Source: Myxococcales bacterium (GTDB lineage Bacteria; Myxococcota; UBA727; GCA-2721815). Taken from it: 64,000 bases of DNA. The position numbers were made by a program, and so were the translations under genes. The stretch covers positions 158,379 to 222,378 of the forward strand of contig PBLQ01000001.1 of NCBI GenBank assembly GCA_002721815.1, written 5' to 3'. A model generated the notes under the pieces. That model was not told the origin of the DNA, searched no databases, and worked only from the letters and a program-made list of their open reading frames with translations. Shown here in pieces: positions 36,562 through 44,887 of the stretch (positions are counted from its first letter, which is position 1; the number at the start of each line of letters is the position of its first letter).

Positions 36562-38036
36562 AATACAACCTCGTCGTGACTAATGGTAATTTGCCCACCC
36601 ACGGGCGACAAAATAATGGTAAGCAGCTGTGCCACTTGTTTTTCCATGGGGCAACCGAAAGTCACCAACACGGCATTGCGTTTCGCCTGGACGTCGAAAG
36701 AAATGGTATGGTCACGCAAAGTCGCCGCAATGGTGACCAACACAATCGCCAAAGCCCAATAAAGCCGTCCCTGAACTTCGGCCACCAATTCTACGGGCAA
36801 CTTATCCGGCACCACCAGTTCATTATTTGTTTTCTTAAAAAGAGGTTTTGCCATACGTAAAGCACGTCGCCAAAGCTTGTAAAAAGGAATCGGCTCCACA
36901 CGGTCATCAGCCGCCAAGAATCGCGGCGGGTTCGACAAGAAATCTGCGCTCACAAATACAATAAATGCTTTCTCTTGCGGTCTTTTTAATACATGCAGCT
37001 TGCCAAACACTTCATTTTCAATGGGTTCACTCAAATGGAGCGTCGCAGAAACCGGGTGGGCTTCGGCCTCCGCCCTTTTGATGAGCGCAACAACATGGGG
37101 CTGTGAAACCCAATTTTTTACCTGGTCTTGCCCTTCCGGATGATGAAAGCCCATCAAACGGCGCGCCAAACCATTAGCGGCCAACAGGCTGTCGTACCCA
37201 TCCCAAACGATAACCGCCGAAGGCAACGACTCGATGAATTGCTCCAAAACCACGCTGGGCTCATGGGCTCCCGCCACCCGCCTGCGCAAACGAAAGGCCA
37301 GCTGTGCCAACTGTTCTCCCACCGACTGTAAGCTGTGTAACTGATCGGGCATGGGCGTGCCCAAATCACCTTCGCCAAGTTCTTGCAGGTACCCAATCAA
37401 TCTTCGCTGCGGGCCCATGTAGAACACCAACCACAACAAAACCATGATCATGGCCAATGAGAGGGCAATGGCCAAGCCATTGCGAATGCCCGATTGCCAC
37501 TCGGCCTGCATGGGGCCGGGCACCGCCAAGCGCATCAACAAGGTGGCGGGCGCGTTCGGGTTTTGGGTCAAGGGAACCTTAAAAATGACCTGTTCAGCGG
37601 TCGTGGGGCCGGCCGCGAACGCACTAATTCTGGGCGGGTATCCGGGCAATCCAGGTGAACTGTGATTTGTGAGCCAGGTGGTGAATTCAGAGCTGCTCGG
37701 CCATTCGCCAAAGACCTGTCCCGGTGCAGCGCCCTGTTTCGTGGTCATCAAAACCGCGCCGCTCTCCCCTAACCAGCGGAGTTGGCCATGGATGAGATGG
37801 GCTTGGTTCAACACAAACTGTTTTCGTTGGGCAGCGGGTATCTCTTGCGCCTTTTGCTGAATTCGCGCCAGTACCCAGGCCTCGTTCTGGGCCCAATCGC
37901 TCTCGATCACGGGGCCGGAATTCTCCAGAAAAACCCAGGTTGCAGGCAGCAGCGCCAATGAAAACAGAACCGCAAAACCAAGAAAGAGTCGAAAATGGAC
38001 TAACAGTGCACCCATAAATCTCCAAAAGTGCTTCAA
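36543..38036 (-). CDS. Decayed sensor histidine kinase-like membrane protein
   Basis: Protein of 497 residues with sensor-kinase architecture but no kinase signatures. Helix 1 (about 15-38), a periplasmic domain, helix 2 (about 190-210, ALSLAMIMVLLWLVFYMG), a HAMP-like linker (RRLIGYLQELGEGDLGTPMP) and a PAS-like domain (SAVIVWDGYDSLLAANGLA) are present. No H-box, N-box or G-box follows; the end, GGQITISHDEVVLWLPRA, resembles the closing strand of a degenerate ATPase domain. It is probably a signal-sensing scaffold rather than a kinase. Coupled with the unknown membrane protein downstream. Confidence 0.65.
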   Translation of the reverse strand: MKHFWRFMGALLVHFRLFLGFAVLFSLALLPATWVFLENSGPVIESDWAQNEAWVLARIQQKAQEIPAAQRKQFVLNQAHLIHGQLRWLGESGAVLMTTKQGAAPGQVFGEWPSSSEFTTWLTNHSSPGLPGYPPRISAFAAGPTTAEQVIFKVPLTQNPNAPATLLMRLAVPGPMQAEWQSGIRNGLAIALSLAMIMVLLWLVFYMGPQRRLIGYLQELGEGDLGTPMPDQLHSLQSVGEQLAQLAFRLRRRVAGAHEPSVVLEQFIESLPSAVIVWDGYDSLLAANGLARRLMGFHHPEGQDQVKNWVSQPHVVALIKRAEAEAHPVSATLHLSEPIENEVFGKLHVLKRPQEKAFIVFVSADFLSNPPRFLAADDRVEPIPFYKLWRRALRMAKPLFKKTNNELVVPDKLPVELVAEVQGRLYWALAIVLVTIAATLRDHTISFDVQAKRNAVLVTFGCPMEKQVAQLLTIILSPVGGQITISHDEVVLWLPRA

Positions 38037-38225
38037 AAATAGTATTTTAGCTCATTCGGTGCACCAAAAGCAATAATTCAAGCTTATGGCGCCCAAAGAT
38101 GGTCGAGGGGGTTGTCAAATCCAATGAAACTGGATAGTTCCGCTGTGTAGCATGTGACAGATCCCTCGAAGGGCTGTTACCAACTAGTTTTTAAGTGTTT
38201 GACCCTAGGGGTCGCGAGGATATCT

Positions 38226-38462
38226 ATGAGCCGCTTTCCAGTTAAGAGCCGTCGCCGTTTGGTTGACTATTTTTTGCAAAATAAAGACGTTGAAATCAGC
38301 TACTTGAACCCAGACGTCTTGCGTCGTTTTCTTTCTGTCGAAGGGAAAATCTTGCCCGGGCGTCGCTCTGGCCTGACCGCAAAAAACCAACGTAAGGTCA
38401 CCAAAGCCATTAAACGCGCACGCGCCATGGGCCTGCTGCCCTTCACCAATCACGACGCTTAA
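38226..38462 (+). CDS. rpsR: Ribosomal protein bS18, stand-alone and without cysteines
   Basis: Small-subunit ribosomal protein of 78 residues. The diagnostic core is [20 protein letters not shown], then [22 protein letters not shown]. Many S18 proteins carry an N-terminal zinc site (CxFC type) and sit between rpsF and rplI; this copy has no cysteine at all and no such neighbours. ATG at 38226 has AGGA five bases upstream; 24 codons before it are open but have no ribosome site. A small hairpin, GACCC-TAG-GGGTC (38201-38213), stands just before the ribosome site and may matter for control. Confidence 0.93.
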   Translation: MSRFPVKSRRRLVDYFLQNKDVEISYLNPDVLRRFLSVEGKILPGRRSGLTAKNQRKVTKAIKRARAMGLLPFTNHDA

Positions 38463-38484
38463 TCCATCCAACGTCCCCTCATGT

Positions 38485-38536
38485 CTACGCCAACCCAAAA
38501 GATTGATCTTGGGTAAGGGGTAGGCTTGGATTTTTT
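38485..38536 (+). terminator. Imperfect hairpin and T run after rpsR
   Basis: ACCCAA (38493-38498) and TTGGGT (38509-38514) pair, with flanking CTAC/GTAG extending an imperfect stem, followed by six T from about 38530. A few bases separate stem and T run, so the call is tentative. Confidence 0.4.
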
Positions 38537-38562
38537 CTGGGCTTTATGTTAGCTCCTACCTT

Positions 38563-38919
38563 ATGTGGAACTCACGCAGCATCCTCGCTGCAGCTACTTT
38601 AATTGCGCTTTTATTGTTGGGCTTCGGCATTCTTTCGCCGGAAGGTTTGCCCCAAACGAAAAAGCTGCAAGCTGAGGCCGAGAAACTCCAAAAACAAGTT
38701 CAAAAAGCGAAAGCGAAAAACGAGCAACTCAAAGATGAAATTGAGCTGTTGCGCAGCGACCAAAAAGATGCGCGACGCTTTCAAGAACACGTGATCCGCC
38801 AAGAACTGGGCTTCGTGAGAGAAGACGAAAAGGTTCTGCTTTTACCCGAAGGTAAACGCACCCAATTACCTTCTCCCCAGCCCATATTAAAAACCGCACA
38901 ACAAAAAGGTGCCCCTTAA
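38563..38919 (+). CDS. ftsB: Septum formation initiator, FtsB/DivIC family
   Basis: Small bitopic division protein of 118 residues. One membrane helix (about 7-25, ILAAATLIALLLLGFGIL), a coiled coil of heptads (QAEAEKLQKQVQKAKAKN, ELLRSDQKD) and the C-terminal cap VIRQELGFVREDEKVLLLPE match FtsB, which joins FtsL and FtsQ at the division site. No strong ribosome site precedes the ATG. The next gene follows after 45 bases. The C-terminal 20 residues are a Pro/Gln-rich extension. Confidence 0.85.
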   Translation: MWNSRSILAAATLIALLLLGFGILSPEGLPQTKKLQAEAEKLQKQVQKAKAKNEQLKDEIELLRSDQKDARRFQEHVIRQELGFVREDEKVLLLPEGKRTQLPSPQPILKTAQQKGAP

Positions 38920-38964
38920 CCGCTCGCCGACGCTGTGGCGGCCTTTGAAACCTTTCAGGAGCCC

Positions 38965-41196
38965 ATGAATTCAGAAATTCTCAAAAACCAACGGCAAAAA
39001 CGTCGTCCCATGCCGGAGATTCCCGATAGGCTCGCGCTGATTTTGAGCTGGGGTTTCCTGAGCTTGTCTGGGGCCTCATGGGTGGCCATCGGTTTTGTAG
39101 ACTCCTTCGCACAAATTGCCTTTCGGATGAACCTGATCTTGCTCTTGGTTCTGGCATTGTTGCTCGGGGTTCCGCTCCTCATGGCACAAGTTTTAAAGCG
39201 ACCTCTCGTGGGCCAAAAACTATTCCCGTGGTTGCTTCTGAGTTTACTCACCTGCGCCCTCCTGGTGGTCAATGCCGATTATAACCAAGTCATTCTTCTG
39301 GCCCCTTTTTACCTGTGGGCCTTTGCCACCGGCGCCTTATTGTCCCAACGGCTGCTGCTGCGCGCGGTGGTGCCATGGACAGCCTACCTCATGTCCGTCT
39401 TGGTTTTAGGCCACCATTCGGTTCAAAACATGGTGGTCATTGGGTGCTTTTTTGTGGCGGCCCTGTGCGTGGGCAATGCCATCTTATCCTCGGTCATTCG
39501 GGCCGCACGCCAACGCGCCACCCATCAGCTGGATGCGGAAATCTTACGATGGTACGAAGATGCCCGTGACTATCGTTTGTTGGCCGGCGGAACCATTCGA
39601 GACAGTATCTCACCTTTTTCAACCGCCCTGTCACACCCACCCGAATGGGAATCCGAAAAAGACTTAAGCTCCAGGCGTCTGAAGGCCACCACCCAGGTGG
39701 TTCGAGAAAGTGTTTATCGGTTGCTCGTCCTGTCAGCGCGCGCCTTAGAGCCCGACTGCGTGGTGCTATACCTCTTTGATGAGACCAAAGAGAATTTAAT
39801 CCTCAAGGAGCAGTTCATTCGCTTGGATGATCAAGCCAATCACAAAGTGTCACCCACCAAGGGGGCCATCGGACTGTGTGTCCAAAAGAAACAGCCCATT
39901 CAACTGTCGCGTTTGGAGCCCAATACTGATTTAATCACCCATCGCACAGGAACCCCACGCCCCAAACATTTGCTGGCCATTCCCATTCAACACCAAGAGG
40001 AAATCATGGGGGTGTTACTCTTCGATCGTGCGCGTCACAAAAACTTCAACGATAAAGACCGCTTATTGGCACAAGCGCTTGCCGGTGAGCTAATTCACAT
40101 GCTCGATACCGAACGCCTGCTCAACATTTTAGATGACGAACGACAAGACAAGACCAAGTACTTCCAAATCGCACGTTCATTTAGCGGTATCATTGAAAAA
40201 GAAGAAGCCATCGAAACCACCTTGGCCACCTGCCTCAACATTTCTCCCTTGGCCATTGCCGCTTATATTTCCCAAGAGGAAGACGAACAGGGGCGCATTC
40301 GTTTTGAGATTTCACACGCCCAAGGCCCCCTCAAAACCCAATTCCTGAAGCAAAGCGGTTCTCGCACAGAAGACACATGGGTGGCGCGCGCCTTAGAAGA
40401 AAAAATTGTTTTGCCCCACGTTGATCTCGTTTCGGCTGGTGTTCGGCGCGGACTCATCAGTGAAAACGATGCGTTGACCATCCCACTGGGTGATTTACGC
40501 ATTTATCCCCTTACCGCACATGGCACCACCTTTGCTGCACTACTCATCGGTGTGGAGCGACCTTTCGTTTTTGACCAGCGCAAATTAGATGTTTTTAGTA
40601 TGCTGGCCGATTCAGCGGGCGTGGCCATCGGAGGTACCCGACTTTTTGCCGCGCTGGAAGAACGCGCCACCACCGACGCCCTCACTGGCCTTAAGAACAG
40701 ACGACAGCTCAAAGAAGACGTACCATACGCCACCGGTCGGGCCCGCAGACAAAAAACACCGCTCTCGGTCATCATGGCAGACATCGACCATTTCAAGCAA
40801 ATCAATGATAACTATGGACACTCCATTGGTGATGATGTTTTGGTCGCTGTGGCCCAAGTGATTTTGCAGTGTACCCGCAACACCGATTACGCCTACCGCT
40901 ATGGTGGAGAAGAATTCTGCTTGGTGCTCGAGCAAACCGATCGAACACATGCTGCCAATCTGGCGGATCGCATTCGAAAACAAATTCAAAGAATGGATTT
41001 TGAAACGCCTAACGGTTCACTTAAAGTCACCATGTCATTTGGTGTTGGGGAGTTCTTTGTTCACGGCAATGAAATTAAAATGGTGATTAAATCCGCTGAC
41101 GATGCACTTTACATGGCCAAGAAAAAAGGCCGCAACCAAGTGGTGGTCTGCCCAGGACCCAAGAAAACGGACGCAATTTCACAAGTCTCTGCATAA
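38965..41196 (+). CDS. Diguanylate cyclase with membrane and GAF sensory regions
   Basis: Makes cyclic di-GMP. About residues 30-185 hold several membrane helices. Two GAF-like domains follow (about 245-395 and 420-580), the first containing LLAIPIQHQEEIMGVLLFDR. The C-terminal GGDEF domain (about 590-735) opens with DALTGLKNRRQLK, has IMADIDHFKQINDNYGH, and the active loop RYGGEEF. RNTD lies five residues before GGEEF, so the RxxD inhibitory site is intact and product feedback is expected. ATG at 38965 (AGGAG three bases upstream) is used; GTG at 38935 is possible. It lies after ftsB on the same strand. Confidence 0.92.
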   Translation: MNSEILKNQRQKRRPMPEIPDRLALILSWGFLSLSGASWVAIGFVDSFAQIAFRMNLILLLVLALLLGVPLLMAQVLKRPLVGQKLFPWLLLSLLTCALLVVNADYNQVILLAPFYLWAFATGALLSQRLLLRAVVPWTAYLMSVLVLGHHSVQNMVVIGCFFVAALCVGNAILSSVIRAARQRATHQLDAEILRWYEDARDYRLLAGGTIRDSISPFSTALSHPPEWESEKDLSSRRLKATTQVVRESVYRLLVLSARALEPDCVVLYLFDETKENLILKEQFIRLDDQANHKVSPTKGAIGLCVQKKQPIQLSRLEPNTDLITHRTGTPRPKHLLAIPIQHQEEIMGVLLFDRARHKNFNDKDRLLAQALAGELIHMLDTERLLNILDDERQDKTKYFQIARSFSGIIEKEEAIETTLATCLNISPLAIAAYISQEEDEQGRIRFEISHAQGPLKTQFLKQSGSRTEDTWVARALEEKIVLPHVDLVSAGVRRGLISENDALTIPLGDLRIYPLTAHGTTFAALLIGVERPFVFDQRKLDVFSMLADSAGVAIGGTRLFAALEERATTDALTGLKNRRQLKEDVPYATGRARRQKTPLSVIMADIDHFKQINDNYGHSIGDDVLVAVAQVILQCTRNTDYAYRYGGEEFCLVLEQTDRTHAANLADRIRKQIQRMDFETPNGSLKVTMSFGVGEFFVHGNEIKMVIKSADDALYMAKKKGRNQVVVCPGPKKTDAISQVSA

Positions 41197-41212
41197 CCCA
41201 GAAAGATAAACG

Positions 41213-42526
41213 ATGAAAAAAACCTTTGTGCTTGATACCAACGTTCTCCTTCACGATCCACGTGCTATGTTTAGCTTCGAAGACAACAATGTGGTGATTC
41301 CCATTTACGTCGTTGAAGAGATCGATAACTTCAAAAAAGAACTATCTGAACTCGGCCGCAATGCACGGCAAGTCTCCCGGTATCTGGATGCGTTGAGAGA
41401 TGAAGGTTCTTTGGCCGTCGGGGTACGTCTGGATCAAGGTGGTCTGCTGACGGTTGCAACCACCGCCCGCACTTTACCGCCTGAGGTCACCACCAACCGT
41501 GGGCAAGACAGTAAAATCTTAGCCGTGGCTGCAGACAAAAAAGACGAGCTCGAAGGCAAAGAACAAGTCATTTTTATCACCAAAGATACCAACCTCCGGA
41601 TTCGCGCTGACGCCATTGGCATCATCACCGAAAACTTTGAACCCGAGCGCACCGAGGTATCAGAGCTTTTTAGCGGCATGAGTGTGATCGATGTGGCCAA
41701 TCACGAAGTGGACCTCTTTTACGCCAATGGCCGTATCGTCCCGCCAGACCCTTACTATGCCCCAAACGAGTTTGTGCTGATTCGCGATGAAAGCAATCCC
41801 TCTCACACCGCCATGGGTCGGTTCTGCACCGACCAAGAATGCATCCTTCCCATTTCCAATTTTAAACAAGGCGTATGGGGGGTTCGCCCGCGGAACAAAG
41901 AGCAACAGTTTGCCCTTGACCTGCTCCTCGATGAACGCATCAAACTGGTGACCTTGGTGGGCATGGCCGGTACAGGAAAAACCCTGCTCGCCATTGCCGC
42001 TGGTCTCCAGCAAGTGACCGATGAGCAACGCTACCAAAAATTACTGGTGTCCCGGCCCATTTTCCCAATGGGGCGCGATCTGGGTTATTTGCCCGGCGAT
42101 GTTGAAGAAAAATTGAATCCCTGGATGCAGCCCATTTTCGACAATGTTGAGTTCCTCATGGGCCTCACGGCGTCCGATAAACGACAGGGGCGGTCCTACA
42201 AAGAGTTAATGGATTTGGGCATGATGCAAATAGAGCCACTCACCTATATCCGTGGTCGCTCTATCCCCAGTCAATACATGATTGTTGATGAGGCACAAAA
42301 CCTGACCCCACACGAGGTAAAAACAATTATCTCCCGGGCTGGCGATGGCACCAAAATCGTTTTAACCGGCGACCCGTACCAAATTGATCACCCCTATGTG
42401 GACAGCACCAACAATGGCTTGGTGCACGTGGTGAACCGGTTTCGCTCAGAACCCATCGCGGGTCACATCACCCTCAGTAAAGGTGAGCGATCTGATTTGG
42501 CGGAAATCGCAGCCAACTTGCTGTAG
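41213..42526 (+). CDS. PIN-PhoH ATPase (YlaK/PhoH2-like)
   Basis: Two-domain protein of 437 residues. The N-terminal PIN ribonuclease domain begins KTFVLDTNVLLHDP with the first metal Asp, and has later acidic residues in EEIDNFKKE and GQDSKILAVA. The C-terminal PhoH ATPase has Walker A VGMAGTGKTLLA near residue 250 and Walker B YMIVDEAQNLTPHE near 365, then LTGDPYQID. Proteins of this pair are thought to unwind and cut RNA. It lies 16 bases after the diguanylate cyclase and converges on the ATPase-less sensor with no gap. Confidence 0.93.
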   Translation: MKKTFVLDTNVLLHDPRAMFSFEDNNVVIPIYVVEEIDNFKKELSELGRNARQVSRYLDALRDEGSLAVGVRLDQGGLLTVATTARTLPPEVTTNRGQDSKILAVAADKKDELEGKEQVIFITKDTNLRIRADAIGIITENFEPERTEVSELFSGMSVIDVANHEVDLFYANGRIVPPDPYYAPNEFVLIRDESNPSHTAMGRFCTDQECILPISNFKQGVWGVRPRNKEQQFALDLLLDERIKLVTLVGMAGTGKTLLAIAAGLQQVTDEQRYQKLLVSRPIFPMGRDLGYLPGDVEEKLNPWMQPIFDNVEFLMGLTASDKRQGRSYKELMDLGMMQIEPLTYIRGRSIPSQYMIVDEAQNLTPHEVKTIISRAGDGTKIVLTGDPYQIDHPYVDSTNNGLVHVVNRFRSEPIAGHITLSKGERSDLAEIAANLL

Positions 42527-44887
42527 TTAGCCACCTGAACTGTCGGGTCCCGTGTGAATTTCGGGTCGCGTATTCTCTTGTGGGTCATCAAAATCATCAG
42601 CCACCGTACGCATCTCGCTGACGGTCTGGGTGCGGGTGGAGGCCGTTCGAGCGCGCATTTTCGCATGGCTTTTGGCATCGATGGTGTCGGGTCTAATCAC
42701 CGGGTTCTCGGCGTGAGGAAAGCCCGAGGCGCTCAGACCTAAGGGTATTTCATTCAGTGTTTCGGTTCTTTGTTCTTCTTCGGGCCCCGCGCCCTTTGAA
42801 GCACGCTCAAGGTCCATCATGGTGGTTTGGGCACCATAACTCTTGGTTTCATGCCGGGTGACCCGACCAATTTTTTTCACGATGCCCGCCATTCGCTCAG
42901 CTTCTCTGAACACGACTTCAACGGGTTTGGCCAAAGCGGTATCTTCAGCAGTAATGCGTCGTTTCAACATTTCTGCATAACCCAAAACAGAGGTGAGGGG
43001 TTGATTCAATTCATGAGCTGCCATCCCTGCCAAATCGGCCGCAACGCGGGCTTTTTCCGTAGCAAGAAGTTGAGACTGAGCGGCCGATAATTCTTTCTCC
43101 ATGCGCAACTGCCCTCGAATGTCTGTAAACACACCCACTGTCGCGACTTCTTCTCCATTTTCATAAATGATACTGGCGGTCATGTTGACCGGAATGGGGG
43201 CTCCCGAAGAGTCCATCAAGGACTGTCTCACCGTGTGCAGCCGACCCACCCCGCCAAATCCAGATGCCCGTAATTTTTCCATGATCTCTTGGGCAATGGT
43301 CGGCGGGTAAAGTTCTCGGACGTGCATTTGGCCAATCACGTCCGCTGACTCGTAGCCCAATACTTCTTCTGCCGTTTTATTGAGTAGGATCAATCGCCCT
43401 CGAATGTCTGCAGCCACAATGGCATCAGGCGAGTTATCGATGAGGTTTTCCAAAAATTCTTTGGTGGTCCGCAACTCAACTTCCATTTGCCGGGTGTCGG
43501 TGACATCACGAAAAGAGAAGACCAATAACCCCGTTTGCCCACCGGTTTGACCCGCCGTCAATGAAAAGATTCGCTCCACATTGTCACCACGCGAGATGAA
43601 CAGGTCATAGGATTCTTTATAAATACCTTGCTGTGCTTCTTTGATGATTTGGTCCCACGTTCTTCGGCTCTCTGGCGCCACCAAATCTGCGAACAAGACA
43701 TCTTCCATTTCGCGAAAGCTGCGCCGGAACAAACGCCGTCCCTCTCGGTTAATATAGAGAATGTTCCCTTCTTCGCTAACGATTGTCATGCCGTCGCCGG
43801 CATACTCAAAAAAGTCTTCAAATTGTCTCAGGGCTTCCAGTCTTCTTTCAGCAGCCACACGCATGTAATTGATGCGGTTGGTCTCGTCTCTAAAATGATC
43901 GAACAAACGCGCATTTCTTAATGAAACGGCACAAGTTGACGCCACGGTTTGGGCAAATTGAATTTCATACTCCGACAGAGGATCGCGCCTGGACTCGCTG
44001 CGTAAAAACAAAACACCAATCACTTTAGACTCGAAGATGATGGGAAAAAGCGCCATGGAACGAATCTTTTGTTCTTCCAGCACTGTTTTGACTTCCTCCA
44101 AAAGCGGATCTTCAAAAACATTTTCAATGACAATATGGGTTCGCGTATCCACGCATCGCGCCAACTCAGGATATTTGCTCAGCGTGAGTCGCAAATTTTG
44201 AACGCTCTTATCTTCGGATGCGGCCACCATCACTGCCTCATCCCCCAAAGGACTCACTAAAATAATTGAACAACGGTCTGACTTGATGACATCAGCGACC
44301 ATTCCACTGACCGTGTGCAGGATGAGGTGCAAATCCAGCGAGCTGGCCAAAGCCTGGTTGAGCTCCAATAGGGTTGACGCATCTCTTCGGTGTCGGTGGA
44401 TCATTTCGAGATTTCGACTGGCCCTTAAATTGGCAGTGGCCCGAGCTAAGATCTCAACCTGATTGGTGGGATCCACAACAAAGTCATCAAAGCCATCCTT
44501 CATGACTTCATTAATGGCGTATGAATTCGCATCAAAAAGTAAAGCCACGACGCGAATGGATGCTTGTGGTTTTTTGGTGTGCAGGAGTTCGGGAACAGAC
44601 AAAACCCCTTCATGAGGCAAACTTGGGTCTAAAAAGACCACGTTGGGCGTGTCTTTGGTCACCGCTGGAATCATGTCTTCAATGGAAGCAAAAGCTTTGA
44701 CCCGCCAGCCTTCCATTTCGAGCAAAGCCCGCACCGCATTTTCTGTTTCGCGGTGATGGGTGGCGATACATATTTTCGGTTCGGTGGGCCTAAAGATGGT
44801 GCTTAACGCTTCGGCTTCGTCGCTGCCTGTGCCATCCAGCGCGATCCCTTCCAATTCTGTAAGTTCGTCTTTGGGGTTCATGCTCAT
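42527..44887 (-). CDS. REC-GAF-PAS-PAS-HisKA sensor lacking an ATPase domain
   Basis: Cytoplasmic sensor of 786 residues. It has a receiver-like domain (about 35-155, VVFLDPSLPHEG), a GAF domain (about 180-330), two PAS domains (about 355-480 and 480-610; for example NSPDAIVAADIRGRLILLNK) and a HisKA dimerisation domain with the H-box AAHELNQPLTSVLGYAEML near 640. A histidine kinase should continue with about 110 residues of N, G1, F and G2 boxes; instead the last 100 residues are disordered and polar. The start overlaps the LarC-like gene by four bases. It could be phosphorylated in trans by the complete hybrid kinase divergently encoded nearby. Confidence 0.85.
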   Translation of the reverse strand: MSMNPKDELTELEGIALDGTGSDEAEALSTIFRPTEPKICIATHHRETENAVRALLEMEGWRVKAFASIEDMIPAVTKDTPNVVFLDPSLPHEGVLSVPELLHTKKPQASIRVVALLFDANSYAINEVMKDGFDDFVVDPTNQVEILARATANLRASRNLEMIHRHRRDASTLLELNQALASSLDLHLILHTVSGMVADVIKSDRCSIILVSPLGDEAVMVAASEDKSVQNLRLTLSKYPELARCVDTRTHIVIENVFEDPLLEEVKTVLEEQKIRSMALFPIIFESKVIGVLFLRSESRRDPLSEYEIQFAQTVASTCAVSLRNARLFDHFRDETNRINYMRVAAERRLEALRQFEDFFEYAGDGMTIVSEEGNILYINREGRRLFRRSFREMEDVLFADLVAPESRRTWDQIIKEAQQGIYKESYDLFISRGDNVERIFSLTAGQTGGQTGLLVFSFRDVTDTRQMEVELRTTKEFLENLIDNSPDAIVAADIRGRLILLNKTAEEVLGYESADVIGQMHVRELYPPTIAQEIMEKLRASGFGGVGRLHTVRQSLMDSSGAPIPVNMTASIIYENGEEVATVGVFTDIRGQLRMEKELSAAQSQLLATEKARVAADLAGMAAHELNQPLTSVLGYAEMLKRRITAEDTALAKPVEVVFREAERMAGIVKKIGRVTRHETKSYGAQTTMMDLERASKGAGPEEEQRTETLNEIPLGLSASGFPHAENPVIRPDTIDAKSHAKMRARTASTRTQTVSEMRTVADDFDDPQENTRPEIHTGPDSSGG

